A stretch of DNA of 64,000 bases from Actibacterium lipolyticum (GTDB lineage: Bacteria > Pseudomonadota > Alphaproteobacteria > Rhodobacterales > Rhodobacteraceae). Shown here in pieces: positions 18,235-26,678 of the stretch. Made by a program: the position numbers and the translations under genes. The notes beneath the pieces were generated by a model. The model saw nothing but the letters and a program-made list of their open reading frames with translations, was not told the origin of the DNA and ran no database searches. Within the stretch, counting starts at the first letter, position 1. Every line of letters starts with the position of its first letter. The stretch spans positions 620,001 through 684,000 of the forward strand of contig NZ_FXYE01000001.1 of NCBI RefSeq assembly GCF_900184935.1, written 5' to 3'.

Positions 18235-21200
18235 TTATGCGGCTTCGACTTGGTTCAGTCGCGTCACAATACTGATGATTTCTTTCGCTTGGACCTTGGA
18301 GAAAACTCCTGCGATTCCGAGGTCATCGATGTCCGTAAAGGGACTTTCGTAGAACAATTTCGGCTCGACAACGCCAGTCTCAGTCAGGAAGTCGATCAAC
18401 ATCCCAAGAAACTCGTTTTGGTCCGCATTTAGGTCACTTCTGGCAGAAAAAGATGAGAATGCCTCCTTCGCGGCGGCTCGATCCAGCCCAGTAAGACGGC
18501 GCAGAAAGACGGCAAGGCCGCCCTCTTTCCCCATGGAAGCGAGACCATCTTCGTCGGTGACATTGAGCTTCAGCATCATTGAGCTGAGCTCGTCCAGATC
18601 TTTCTGTGTGACGGGAGTTGCTCGCTTGATCTTTTGGAGGGCGATGTGGTCAGCATGCTCATCAATGAACCGGCGAACTTTCATTTTGAAGCGAGCCTTG
18701 TCAAAGCCGGTGCCGACATCCGGCAAATCGACCTGATCACCCTTCCCGATTTCATCCTCAAAATCCGTGATCACGACTTTCCGCTCTGTCGGTTGAATGA
18801 GGTCAGCCAATCCTCGGAGCTTCTTGCGAACGTTCTCCAAAGATTCGACAGAAATATCTGTCCAGAAGTCGTCTGTCTGGACATCCAGGATTAGTTCCAT
18901 CGCCTTAGCAACGGCCGGCACGTTCGACAGGGATTCAAGTGCAGAGGCGAATTTCACGATCCGGGTTTGCAGCGCCGAAAAGCCGCTTTCTTGGCGAAGT
19001 AGCAAAAGTTGTGCATTCAAAATCAACAGATCGAACTGTTTGGCTGGGAGAGCATCGTCCTGAAAAGATGACGGAAGGCCGGCCACCTCTTCGGTAAGAG
19101 AAATGCGGGCATCCAGGTCGAGGGCCTTCCAGTTCGCTTCATCCTGAAAACGTTCCACGGCACGACGTTTGGCACGGACCATGAAGTTCTCAAGGTTCAT
19201 GCCTCGAACCTCATCCATCAAACGAGATTTGACCTCGCTCAAAATTTCGGAATGATCGTCGTCGGCATCCTGGATTTCGCCGACAAGATCGACCCTTGTT
19301 GAAAACAACCGTTCGCCGATGGGGCGCGCCAAGGGACTATCGAACGTTGCCGGGCTCTCCTTGAAAAACTCAAGGTTCTGGCAAAAATCGAAGACCAGAA
19401 ATTCTTCCTTGTCCTCAGCTGGACCAAACAGCTCAGGACAAAGTCGTGTGCCGCGACCAATCATCTGCCAGAATTTGGTTTTGGACCGGACGATCTTGAA
19501 AAACACGAGGTTCACCACCTCGGGCACATCGATCCCCGTATCCATCATGTCCACGGAAACCGCGATGTGTGGGCTTTTTTCCCTTTCGGAAAAATCGTCT
19601 ATTAGCGACTGCGCATACGGAACGCTGTAGTCGATCAGTTGAGCGAACTTTCCTTCAAAATGGGGATAGGCTTCATTGAAGCGCTCGACAATGAAACGAG
19701 CGTGCAGGCTGTTCTTGGCGAAAATGATTGTCTTTCCGAGGCGATCGCCTCCCGCCACCTTTATTCCGTTCGTCATCAGGTGCTCGAGCACCTTGTCGAC
19801 AGTGTCCTTGTTGAAAAGCCATTTGTTCAGGTCCGCCGCTTCCACTCGGTCAGGAACATTGCCTTCCTCGTCCCATTCAAGCGCGTCCCATTCTTCTTTC
19901 TCATCCTCTGATAGCTCGTCGTAACTGATGCCGTCGCGCTGGAATTTTGTCGGCACGGAGATCGATTTCGGGGGCACGAGGTAGCCGTCTGCTACTGCAT
20001 CATCAAGGTCGTAGGCATCAGTTGGGACACCACGCTCCAACTGAAAAAGCGAGTAGGTGTCTCTGTCGATTTCGTCTCGTGGCGTGGCGGTCAAACCGAC
20101 CAGCATACTGTCGAAATACTCAAAAATGGCTCGGTATTTCTTGTAAACAGAACGATGCGCTTCATCGATGACGATCAGATCGAAATGGCCCGGACCGAAC
20201 TTCTTTTGCCCATTCTTTACCTCGTCGATCAGCCCCATCATGGTAGGGTAGGTTGAAAGAAGAACCTTCGCACCTGCGTGGTCGTTTTTCTGGGGGTCAT
20301 TGCGTTCCAATAGGTTCGCACTCGGCGTCGCTCCCAAGTGCGTTTTGAACGCGCCGTGAGCCTGCTTAACCAGAGCCACTCGATCAGCCAGGAACAGAAC
20401 CCTCTTCACCCAATTGGCTCGCTGCAGCTGGTCGATGAGGGCAATCACCGTTCTCGTTTTTCCGCTACCTGTGGCCATGACCAAAAGGGCTTTACGCAGC
20501 CGGTCTTTCTCAAAGGCCTCCCCCACACGCCGAATGGCCCGCTGCTGGTAAAAGCGCCCCGCGATTGCTTCGTCGATCGCCACGCCGTCGAGTTTTTTCC
20601 GGGTATCCCGCCGTTGGTGCAAGAGCGCCAACTCATCTTTCTTCATGAAGCCTGAGACAGAGCGAGGCGGATACATCCGATCATCCCAGAACCAGTGCTC
20701 GTATCCATTGGTGGTGAAAATGACGGGGCGACGGCCATACATTTTTTCCAGGCAGTCGGCGTAGAGTTTAGCCTGATGTTGCCCATTCCGGGAGTCCACC
20801 TTCGTGCGCTTCGCCTCGACAACGGCCAAGGGCTTTCCGTCATCTCCCCAAAGGACGTAGTCAACAAACCCCTCGCCAGACTGATTGGGCATTCCCTTTA
20901 CTGGCAGTTCACGATCGCGCTGTTGGTCGAGTGGCCAGCCGGCCTCCGCCAACAGCAGATCAATGAAGGCATCGCGCGTGGCGGCTTCATCGTAGTCATG
21001 CGGGTCGGGGACCGCTTGGTTTGCCTTACGTGCAGCGGCCACTTCGGCCCGCAGCAGGGCCAGTTCAGCCTCCAGGGCAGCCCGCCCCTCTTCAGACGCC
21101 TTTCGCGCCTCTTCGGCAGCCTCCAAGGCCTTCTGGGAGGCACTATGCTTCTCACCCAGCTCCTTGATTTGCTGAACGGTGCTGGCCGTGATCGTCAGCG

Positions 21201-21630
21201 TTTTTTCCAGCTTTCCGATATCGAAGCTGTGAGACGGATCGGGTTTGTCTTTCGTCGCATAGGTCCGAGCGATCCAGTAGCAGACGTGGAAAAGCTCCCT
21301 GACCGTCGAGGCCGCATCCTGTGCACTGATCTGCTTGCCGCTGTCATGAGCCGCGCGGTTGCCTTGATCCTTGATGTATTTCGCCTTGGTGACGATGGCC
21401 GGGCCCGTCAGCGCCAACAGGGATGGTTCCGCGATCAAAGCTGCGAGCTCTCGACCGTAGGGTAGCTTCAGTGCGGCCTCCCGACGATAGAGCCAGTTCA
21501 ATGCCGTCTCAAGCGTCAGTCGGGAATAGAAGCAAGCTCCGCGTGGGTCAGAAAGCGCAGCGGCCTCCGCCTTCTGAGCATGTTCCAAAAGGTGCGGAAA
21601 CTCTGACGACAAGAACGCGAACTGGGTCAT
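18235..21630 (-). CDS. hsdR: type I restriction enzyme R subunit
   Basis: An 1131-residue motor-nuclease subunit. In order: an N-terminal DUF4145-like helical domain (1-150), a coiled-coil stretch (about 160-205), a PD-(D/E)xK nuclease domain with VDYVLWGDDGKPLAVVEAKRT near residues 255-275, then an SF2 translocase. The translocase has Walker A MATGSGKTRT near 385, IDEAHRS near 490 and MIGRGTRL near 725. An EcoEI-type C-terminal domain follows. With HsdM and HsdS it cleaves unmodified DNA after translocation. A GGAG site lies six bases before the ATG. It is the last gene of the operon, with a 115-base gap from the darT-like gene upstream. Confidence 0.96.
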   Translation of the reverse strand: MTQFAFLSSEFPHLLEHAQKAEAAALSDPRGACFYSRLTLETALNWLYRREAALKLPYGRELAALIAEPSLLALTGPAIVTKAKYIKDQGNRAAHDSGKQISAQDAASTVRELFHVCYWIARTYATKDKPDPSHSFDIGKLEKTLTITASTVQQIKELGEKHSASQKALEAAEEARKASEEGRAALEAELALLRAEVAAARKANQAVPDPHDYDEAATRDAFIDLLLAEAGWPLDQQRDRELPVKGMPNQSGEGFVDYVLWGDDGKPLAVVEAKRTKVDSRNGQHQAKLYADCLEKMYGRRPVIFTTNGYEHWFWDDRMYPPRSVSGFMKKDELALLHQRRDTRKKLDGVAIDEAIAGRFYQQRAIRRVGEAFEKDRLRKALLVMATGSGKTRTVIALIDQLQRANWVKRVLFLADRVALVKQAHGAFKTHLGATPSANLLERNDPQKNDHAGAKVLLSTYPTMMGLIDEVKNGQKKFGPGHFDLIVIDEAHRSVYKKYRAIFEYFDSMLVGLTATPRDEIDRDTYSLFQLERGVPTDAYDLDDAVADGYLVPPKSISVPTKFQRDGISYDELSEDEKEEWDALEWDEEGNVPDRVEAADLNKWLFNKDTVDKVLEHLMTNGIKVAGGDRLGKTIIFAKNSLHARFIVERFNEAYPHFEGKFAQLIDYSVPYAQSLIDDFSEREKSPHIAVSVDMMDTGIDVPEVVNLVFFKIVRSKTKFWQMIGRGTRLCPELFGPAEDKEEFLVFDFCQNLEFFKESPATFDSPLARPIGERLFSTRVDLVGEIQDADDDHSEILSEVKSRLMDEVRGMNLENFMVRAKRRAVERFQDEANWKALDLDARISLTEEVAGLPSSFQDDALPAKQFDLLILNAQLLLLRQESGFSALQTRIVKFASALESLSNVPAVAKAMELILDVQTDDFWTDISVESLENVRKKLRGLADLIQPTERKVVITDFEDEIGKGDQVDLPDVGTGFDKARFKMKVRRFIDEHADHIALQKIKRATPVTQKDLDELSSMMLKLNVTDEDGLASMGKEGGLAVFLRRLTGLDRAAAKEAFSSFSARSDLNADQNEFLGMLIDFLTETGVVEPKLFYESPFTDIDDLGIAGVFSKVQAKEIISIVTRLNQVEAA

Positions 21631-21745
21631 GACAATCTCCGCCGAAAAATAACTTGCTTCAAGGTGCGGGAACTATCGAGTTGTTTCAACCTGTTTGGCT
21701 GGCTCAGGAATATGTATCTCGTAATCAAATCCGGCATTTTCCTTG

Positions 21746-22372
21746 CTACCCAAAAGCGTCAGGCATCGCCAAAACAGGTTTGACACATTCCAACTCACAC
21801 ATTTTCTGCTCAAGCATTTCTCTGAACGGATCGGTCTTGACTATCACTGCCAAGATCAAATCTGGATGTATGGGTTCAAGAACTTGAACTTCGGCGGCGC
21901 CGTCTGTCGGCTCACATGGATCGCGCTCCATATGGCGGCGGTAAGAAGACTGATCGCCGTGGCTGACCTCGCGGTCCGCAAACATCTCGCGGAATGCCCA
22001 TGGCCCGCCTCGAAATCCACTGTGATCCAAAATCTCAGAACTTCCTGCGTTAGCCCACGCAAACCGGCACTCGTGAGTCCATAGAATGCAAGCGTCCAAA
22101 GCGAAGATTACCCACTCGCCGGAATAATGTCGGCGTTTTTCTGCAAACGTCTTCGGGTTAACAGAGTGAATAGAAACAGAAATCGCATCATCCATGTCAT
22201 CCAGTCGCCACGCCTTGGTTTGTTGATACTGAACTCCATGTGCATCGAGTAAATCGCGACTTCCAAGGCCGTGTTGAAGTATACTCAAGACGTTTACGTC
22301 TGGGGTGAAATGAAAAAGCTGCGATATCCCGCGCCTGTGGGCTTCCTCACGAATTTCAGATTGCCGCGACAA
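21746..22372 (-). CDS. DarT-like DNA ADP-ribosyltransferase toxin (DUF4433) inside the hsd operon
   Basis: A 208-residue protein, the usual DarT length. The family pattern is clear: LFHFT at 19-23 (His21, Thr23), a WRLDD segment with Arg56, IS-SIH segment, WVIFALD--ILW, a FAWANA segment, REMF, and AAEVQV with Glu161. These positions correspond to the NAD-binding and catalytic residues of DarT (R51 and E160 in the Thermus protein). DarT enzymes ADP-ribosylate thymidine in single-stranded DNA and are normally paired with DarG, a macrodomain antitoxin, which is absent here. The start is TTG at 22372, with GGGAG ten bases upstream, overlapping the 109-residue ORF by 17 bases. Confidence 0.82.
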   Translation of the reverse strand: MSRQSEIREEAHRRGISQLFHFTPDVNVLSILQHGLGSRDLLDAHGVQYQQTKAWRLDDMDDAISVSIHSVNPKTFAEKRRHYSGEWVIFALDACILWTHECRFAWANAGSSEILDHSGFRGGPWAFREMFADREVSHGDQSSYRRHMERDPCEPTDGAAEVQVLEPIHPDLILAVIVKTDPFREMLEQKMCELECVKPVLAMPDAFG

Positions 22373-22685
22373 TTTTAGTTGTCTCCCATCTCAGATTGCC
22401 TTCGCTGGAGTCGTCGTTGTGAGCGCCAAGCTGGTCGTGGAAGGCAACAGAAGCGGCGTCATAGGCGTCGCGGGCCTGAATGTCGCCATCGAGGTAGATG
22501 TTTCCGTCGTCATCGAAGGCAGCGTAAGCGGGGGTTTCGGGAGCGGTCGGCGTAGGGATTGCCTCGCGGAAGAGGTCGCCCCAAAGATCTTCGTCCAGAA
22601 ATTCCTCATCTGACATCTCATCCAGGAGCGGCTCGAATATGCCCTTGATGATTTCACCCTTCACACCTGCGAACGCGCCCCGCAT
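22356..22685 (-). CDS. very acidic 109-residue protein between hsdS and the darT-like gene
   Basis: A small protein with about 26 Asp/Glu and only about seven Lys/Arg residues (DEMSDEEFLDEDLWGD, FDDDGNIYLDGDIQ). No known domain is recognised. The start shares one base with the hsdS stop, and its 3' end overlaps the darT-like gene by 17 bases, so it is translated as part of the operon. Position right before the toxin suggests an antitoxin or a DNA-mimic modulator of the toxin or the restriction complex. That role is inference from acidity and location only. Confidence 0.8.
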   Translation of the reverse strand: MRGAFAGVKGEIIKGIFEPLLDEMSDEEFLDEDLWGDLFREAIPTPTAPETPAYAAFDDDGNIYLDGDIQARDAYDAASVAFHDQLGAHNDDSSEGNLRWETTKIVAAI

Positions 22686-23854
22686 TAGAGTTCTCCTCGG
22701 AAGGCACGGTGCTGGAGGGAGGTGAAAAGATCGTCGGTCCTTGTGATCCCCTCAACTACTTGGTTTTTGCTGCTGTCCAATAGAGAAATTCGGCTCAAAA
22801 AATCCTGCTGCAACTCAACGGGAGGGACGACGACTTCTGTTTCCCTGATTTGTTTAATATTCAGCGTGGGTTGCGCAACCAAGCGGACTTCTTTCTGGAA
22901 ATACCTTTGAACAATATCCGATTTTATGTATTCGGCCACAAAGCGAGGGTCACATTTTTGTGGGTCAACTGGGACCCGTGCGACCGCCCGAGCAATATTT
23001 GCACCGTTAAATTCTGGAGGTGCAATCATTGTGCTTCCAATTGATCCAACGCAACCGATCAGGATTTCGCCACCCTTCAAACGCGATCGGGAATAACTCG
23101 CATCGATCAATCTCGATATCCGCTTCACGCTCTCGAAATCCACCGTGGGCGCAGCAAGATCGGCAACCCGGATAATTGGCACGCCTTCGGCGTCGTGGTC
23201 TCCTGGTTGAACCACGCCATAGTTTATTCGGTCATTCTCGAAAATCAGTTCGTCCAGCGTGAGGCGTTTCCAGTCACGCGTAATTTGCGAGTTTCCGACA
23301 AACATCTCATGAAAGATCGCCTGGCCGAGGGTGTTCAGTTTGTCGAGGGCGCGGGTGCGGAGGCGGCGCAGCGCGTCCGCCTGATCCAATATCCCCGCAA
23401 TCCGCTTCTGCTCATCCAGCGGCGGGTGGGGGGTTGTCAGTTCTGAGAACTTAGACTTTGAAATAATCTTAACTGTCGTCGCGGGCGCCATCATCTCCAT
23501 CTCAGGGCGAAGGCGTTTCGCTGCGTAGTATCCGAACCGAGGCCAAATTTTTGCCTCGTCAAACACGACTGCGTTAATTTGCTGGTTAGTTGCCAAAGGC
23601 TTTCCAGCCATGCCGACTTTACCAAGCGTTCCTATGCATCCGACAAGGACCGCATTTTTCGGAACAAGCTTGATGCTGGCGGCTCCGATCTCACTAAGTG
23701 TTCGTGGCGTTGAAAGAATTGTTGCTTCAGCGTCCAACTCCGCAGGAGTGACAAATGGAATATCACCACCGAAATTTGCTTCGTCTTTCGTGGAAGGAGT
23801 TTTTCCAGTGACAATCATCGAAACCTCGCCGAGCGGGACTTGGGGCCAACTCAT
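22685..23854 (-). CDS. hsdS: type I restriction-modification specificity subunit S
   Basis: A 389-residue DNA-recognition subunit with two target-recognition domains. The first (1-150) starts SWPQVPLGEV and ends in the conserved PHPPLDEQKRIAGILDQADALRR linker helix. The second (about 200-345) ends in VVPPVELQQDFLSRI. The two halves recognise the two parts of a split target site. The start overlaps the hsdM stop by four bases. The presence of both domains and both helices indicates an intact gene. Confidence 0.95.
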   Translation of the reverse strand: MSWPQVPLGEVSMIVTGKTPSTKDEANFGGDIPFVTPAELDAEATILSTPRTLSEIGAASIKLVPKNAVLVGCIGTLGKVGMAGKPLATNQQINAVVFDEAKIWPRFGYYAAKRLRPEMEMMAPATTVKIISKSKFSELTTPHPPLDEQKRIAGILDQADALRRLRTRALDKLNTLGQAIFHEMFVGNSQITRDWKRLTLDELIFENDRINYGVVQPGDHDAEGVPIIRVADLAAPTVDFESVKRISRLIDASYSRSRLKGGEILIGCVGSIGSTMIAPPEFNGANIARAVARVPVDPQKCDPRFVAEYIKSDIVQRYFQKEVRLVAQPTLNIKQIRETEVVVPPVELQQDFLSRISLLDSSKNQVVEGITRTDDLFTSLQHRAFRGEL

Positions 23855-25383
23855 CCCAACATACCCTCCAACCGGTCCAGCCCCTCGGCAATCTCTCCCT
23901 CAATCGCGCGCAGTTCAGCGATGATCTCGGCGGGGGATTGATGGTCGACCTCTTCGTGTTCGATCTCTTTGTAACGATTGAGCGAGAGGTCCCAGCTGCC
24001 GGTCGCGATGATCTCGGATGCGGGCACCATAAAGCTTTGCGCGGTGCGGGGGCGGTCGCCCTCGGCCGCCTGATCACCCCAACGGGCCAGAATGTCGGGC
24101 AGGTTGTTCTTGACGTGTTCGTCCTCGGTCAGATCCGCCGAAACGCCCAGCTTACCCTCGTCCAGCAGGGGAGTGCGTTTGTCATCAAGGCTGAACCCGT
24201 CGGCGGTCATGTCATAGAACCAGACATTGTCGGTGCCGCCGCTGTTTGTCTTCGTAAAGATCACAATCGCGCAGGACACACCCGCGTAGGGGCGGAAGAC
24301 GCCCGAAGGCAGCTTAATGATCGCCTCAAGCTGGTGATCCTCGACCAGCATCTTACGCAGGTCTTTGTGCGCCTTGGAGGAGCCGAACAGCACGCCATCG
24401 GGAACGACCACCGCCGCGCGCCCGCCATTGCGCAGAAGGCGCAGGAACAAAGCAACGAACAGCAGCTCGGTCTTCTTGGTTTTGACGATCTTCAGCAGAT
24501 CCTTGGCCGTGGTGTCATAGTCGAGCGATCCGGCGAAGGGCGGGTTGGCAAGGATCAGCGAGTAGCGCCCCGCATCGTCGTTGTGCTCTTCTGCCAGGCT
24601 GTCACGGTAAGAGATGTCGGGATTGTCGACCCCGTGCAGCGTCATGTTCATCGCGCCGATGCGCAGCATGGTGCTGTCGAAATCAAAGCCGTGGAACATG
24701 CCCTTGTGGAAATGGTCGCGCTGTTCTTTGTTGCGCAGTATTTCGGGATGCGTGTCGCGCAGGTATTCGCCCGCGGCGACAAGGAAACCGCAGGTGCCCG
24801 CCGCTGGGTCACAGATGGTGTCTGTGGGCTTGGGGGCCATCAAGTGGACCATCAACTGTATGATGTGGCGTGGCGTGCGGAACTGGCCGTTCTGGCCCGC
24901 GCTGGCGATCTTGCCCAGCATGTATTCATAGACGTCGCCCTTCGTGTCGCGGTCATCCATGGGGATGTCGTCGAGCATCTGGACGACCTTGGCGAGCAGG
25001 TTGGGGTTCGAGAACCCAAGCCGCGCATCCTTCATATGGGTGCCGTAGGACGAGCCTTCCTCACCCAGTTGGCGCAGGAAGGGAAAGACGTGCTCGTCGA
25101 CGATGCGCATCATCTCGCGCGCTTCGAAGTTCTTGAAAAGCGACCAGCGAAGGTTGGCGTAGGGTTCGCCTTTGGGATCATCACCCCCGGGAAAAATGCG
25201 ACGTTCAAGCGTGCCACCGAGCATCTCGACCTTGGCTTCTTCGGCGGTCTGGAGGTCATCCAGACGCTTGATGAACATCAGGAAAGTGAGCTGTTCAATC
25301 ACCGAAAGCGGGTTGGACACGCCCCCCGACCAGAAGGCGTTCCAGATTTGATCGATTTGGGAGCGGATGGGGCCCGTCAGCAT
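23851..25383 (-). CDS. hsdM: type I restriction-modification DNA methyltransferase subunit M
   Basis: A 510-residue N6-adenine methyltransferase. It has an N-terminal helical HsdM_N domain (IDQIWNAFWSGGVSNPLSVIEQLTFLMFIKRLDD), the S-adenosylmethionine motif DPAAGTCGFLVAAGEYL near residue 200 and the catalytic NPPF motif (LANPPFAGSLDY) near 285. It protects host DNA and forms the core M2S1 complex. This is the first gene of the hsdM-hsdS-ORF-darT-hsdR operon. The 160-base gap to the divergent ParD-like gene must hold its promoter. Confidence 0.97.
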   Translation of the reverse strand: MLTGPIRSQIDQIWNAFWSGGVSNPLSVIEQLTFLMFIKRLDDLQTAEEAKVEMLGGTLERRIFPGGDDPKGEPYANLRWSLFKNFEAREMMRIVDEHVFPFLRQLGEEGSSYGTHMKDARLGFSNPNLLAKVVQMLDDIPMDDRDTKGDVYEYMLGKIASAGQNGQFRTPRHIIQLMVHLMAPKPTDTICDPAAGTCGFLVAAGEYLRDTHPEILRNKEQRDHFHKGMFHGFDFDSTMLRIGAMNMTLHGVDNPDISYRDSLAEEHNDDAGRYSLILANPPFAGSLDYDTTAKDLLKIVKTKKTELLFVALFLRLLRNGGRAAVVVPDGVLFGSSKAHKDLRKMLVEDHQLEAIIKLPSGVFRPYAGVSCAIVIFTKTNSGGTDNVWFYDMTADGFSLDDKRTPLLDEGKLGVSADLTEDEHVKNNLPDILARWGDQAAEGDRPRTAQSFMVPASEIIATGSWDLSLNRYKEIEHEEVDHQSPAEIIAELRAIEGEIAEGLDRLEGMLG

Positions 25384-25545
25384 AGGTTCTCGATTCTTAG
25401 ATTATTCGTTCGAGTCCAGGCTATTGGGTGCACCTTGGTTGGGCAATAAGTTCTGAACGAATTCCGCAACCTGTGCTTGTGCATGCGGACCAAGAATTTG
25501 ACTTCCAGCTGCCTTGCGTCACGATGAATACGTCAGGAGGCGAAC

Positions 25546-25899
25546 ATGGCCGAATCTGTGAATATCCCCGATGAACTGTTTTACGCTGCTTGCTGCGAGG
25601 CAAACTCGAACAATCGATCGGTAGCTGACCAAATCGCACGCTGGCTGTTGATCGGTCGGGCGGCTGAAGCGTCCGACAGCTTTGACTATGACCGTGTCGT
25701 AGATGCACTCGAAGGCAGGTGTGACACGACGCAGCTAACTGATCTCGAGGCGGCTGTATGGCTGGATGCCTTTTGCGAAAAGATGGGGCACGCGTCGGAT
25801 GCAGACGAAGCTTTCTTGGCGGGGCGCAGGCGGCCGGGAAAAGGCGTCGGTACGGAAGTTCCCAATGCCCAGCCGCCTGCCCACGATGACAACGCATGA
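25546..25899 (+). CDS. ParD-like antitoxin, no partner toxin seen
   Basis: A 117-residue protein with the ParD-like pattern: SVNIPDELFYAACCEANSNNRSVADQIARWLLIGRAAE, as in the ParD_like antitoxin family with a ribbon-helix-helix-type N-terminus. The C-terminal tail is low-complexity and basic/proline-rich. A perfect AGGAGG sits five bases before the ATG, so it is well translated. No ParE-like toxin follows; the next gene is on the other strand. It is divergent from hsdM. It may be a solitary regulator of the restriction operon or an orphan antitoxin. Confidence 0.7.
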   Translation: MAESVNIPDELFYAACCEANSNNRSVADQIARWLLIGRAAEASDSFDYDRVVDALEGRCDTTQLTDLEAAVWLDAFCEKMGHASDADEAFLAGRRRPGKGVGTEVPNAQPPAHDDNA

Positions 25900-25937
25900 C
25901 CAGTTACTCACGGCCAGCGATATAGCGTTTCCTCTCC

Positions 25938-26339
25938 TTAGGAGGCCAGCGCACGATCCAGAGTTGATATAAGATCCACTAAACGTGCCGCACTCCATCC
26001 CAGGTGCACGTGCAATGGTGCAGGCCCCGGAAAACCCCATGCAGTCTCAAGTCTGCAACGACTTGGAATGGCGCAAAGAATGTCACACAGAAAGTTTAGG
26101 CTGGCCCTTGCCTCATCGAGCAAGTCGCGCAGAGCAGCTTCATCGCTGCTTGGTTCTAAGTGAAGTTGGTCTAAACCTTCGAGCGCTGCAGCGGCATGGC
26201 GGCGACCGCATTGGGCGAATATGCGACCAAGCGTGTCGCGCTCGTCATCCAGCCAAGCCCCCAAACGCTCCAGAGCGGCCTCCAGCAAGAGTTGGCTATC
26301 GGCGGGCGAAGAGACATGGGTAAGAATTATTGAGTTCAT
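25938..26339 (-). CDS. hypothetical helical protein
   Basis: A 133-residue protein of unknown family. It is rich in alanine, leucine and acidic residues and predicted helical (LLLEAALERLGAWLDDERDTLGRIF, AALRDLLDEARASLNFLCDILC). No signal peptide or membrane helix is seen. The strong site GGAGG six bases before the ATG supports it being real. It is convergent with the ParD-like gene, 38 bases apart. Confidence 0.6.
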   Translation of the reverse strand: MNSIILTHVSSPADSQLLLEAALERLGAWLDDERDTLGRIFAQCGRRHAAAALEGLDQLHLEPSSDEAALRDLLDEARASLNFLCDILCAIPSRCRLETAWGFPGPAPLHVHLGWSAARLVDLISTLDRALAS

Positions 26340-26678
26340 TTGGAACCTCCAGGCGATGGTCCGGGGGCTTTCGTGCCCAATGGCCGCGTCCGGGAAAGGA
26401 CGACAGGGATGTCGCCGCGGCCGTCAGAAATCCGGGTAATGAACCTGCTCAGAGGAATAGCTCTCCATGTTGCTCTCGAATGAGATATTGGCCAGACTGG
26501 GAAAAGACGAAGAAGAATTGTCAGGTCATTCTCTGCGCAAAGACCCGATGTGAACGCCAAGAGCGTCCCCATCTATGCAGATCAGCATGACGCTCCGGCC
26601 CACTGCCGACATTTAGAAGGATTGGAAAATGCTGCGGTTCCGCCCCGCATTGCGGACATTCGATCAGAAACGTGCTCT
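26340..26678. other. 339-base gap with a possible 28-residue ORF
   Basis: Between the two minus-strand genes I see no confident gene. A tiny plus-strand frame at 26467-26553 (MLLSNEILARLG... ending RKDPM) has AGAGGA nine bases upstream and an acidic middle. It could be a leader peptide, a remnant or chance. No terminator-like hairpin is evident. Confidence 0.25.

Noticed and set aside
23938-25449. 503-residue plus-strand open frame opposite hsdM
   Set aside because: HsdM on the minus strand has the SAM and NPPF motifs and is coupled to hsdS; the opposite frame has no recognisable motif and is an antisense shadow.
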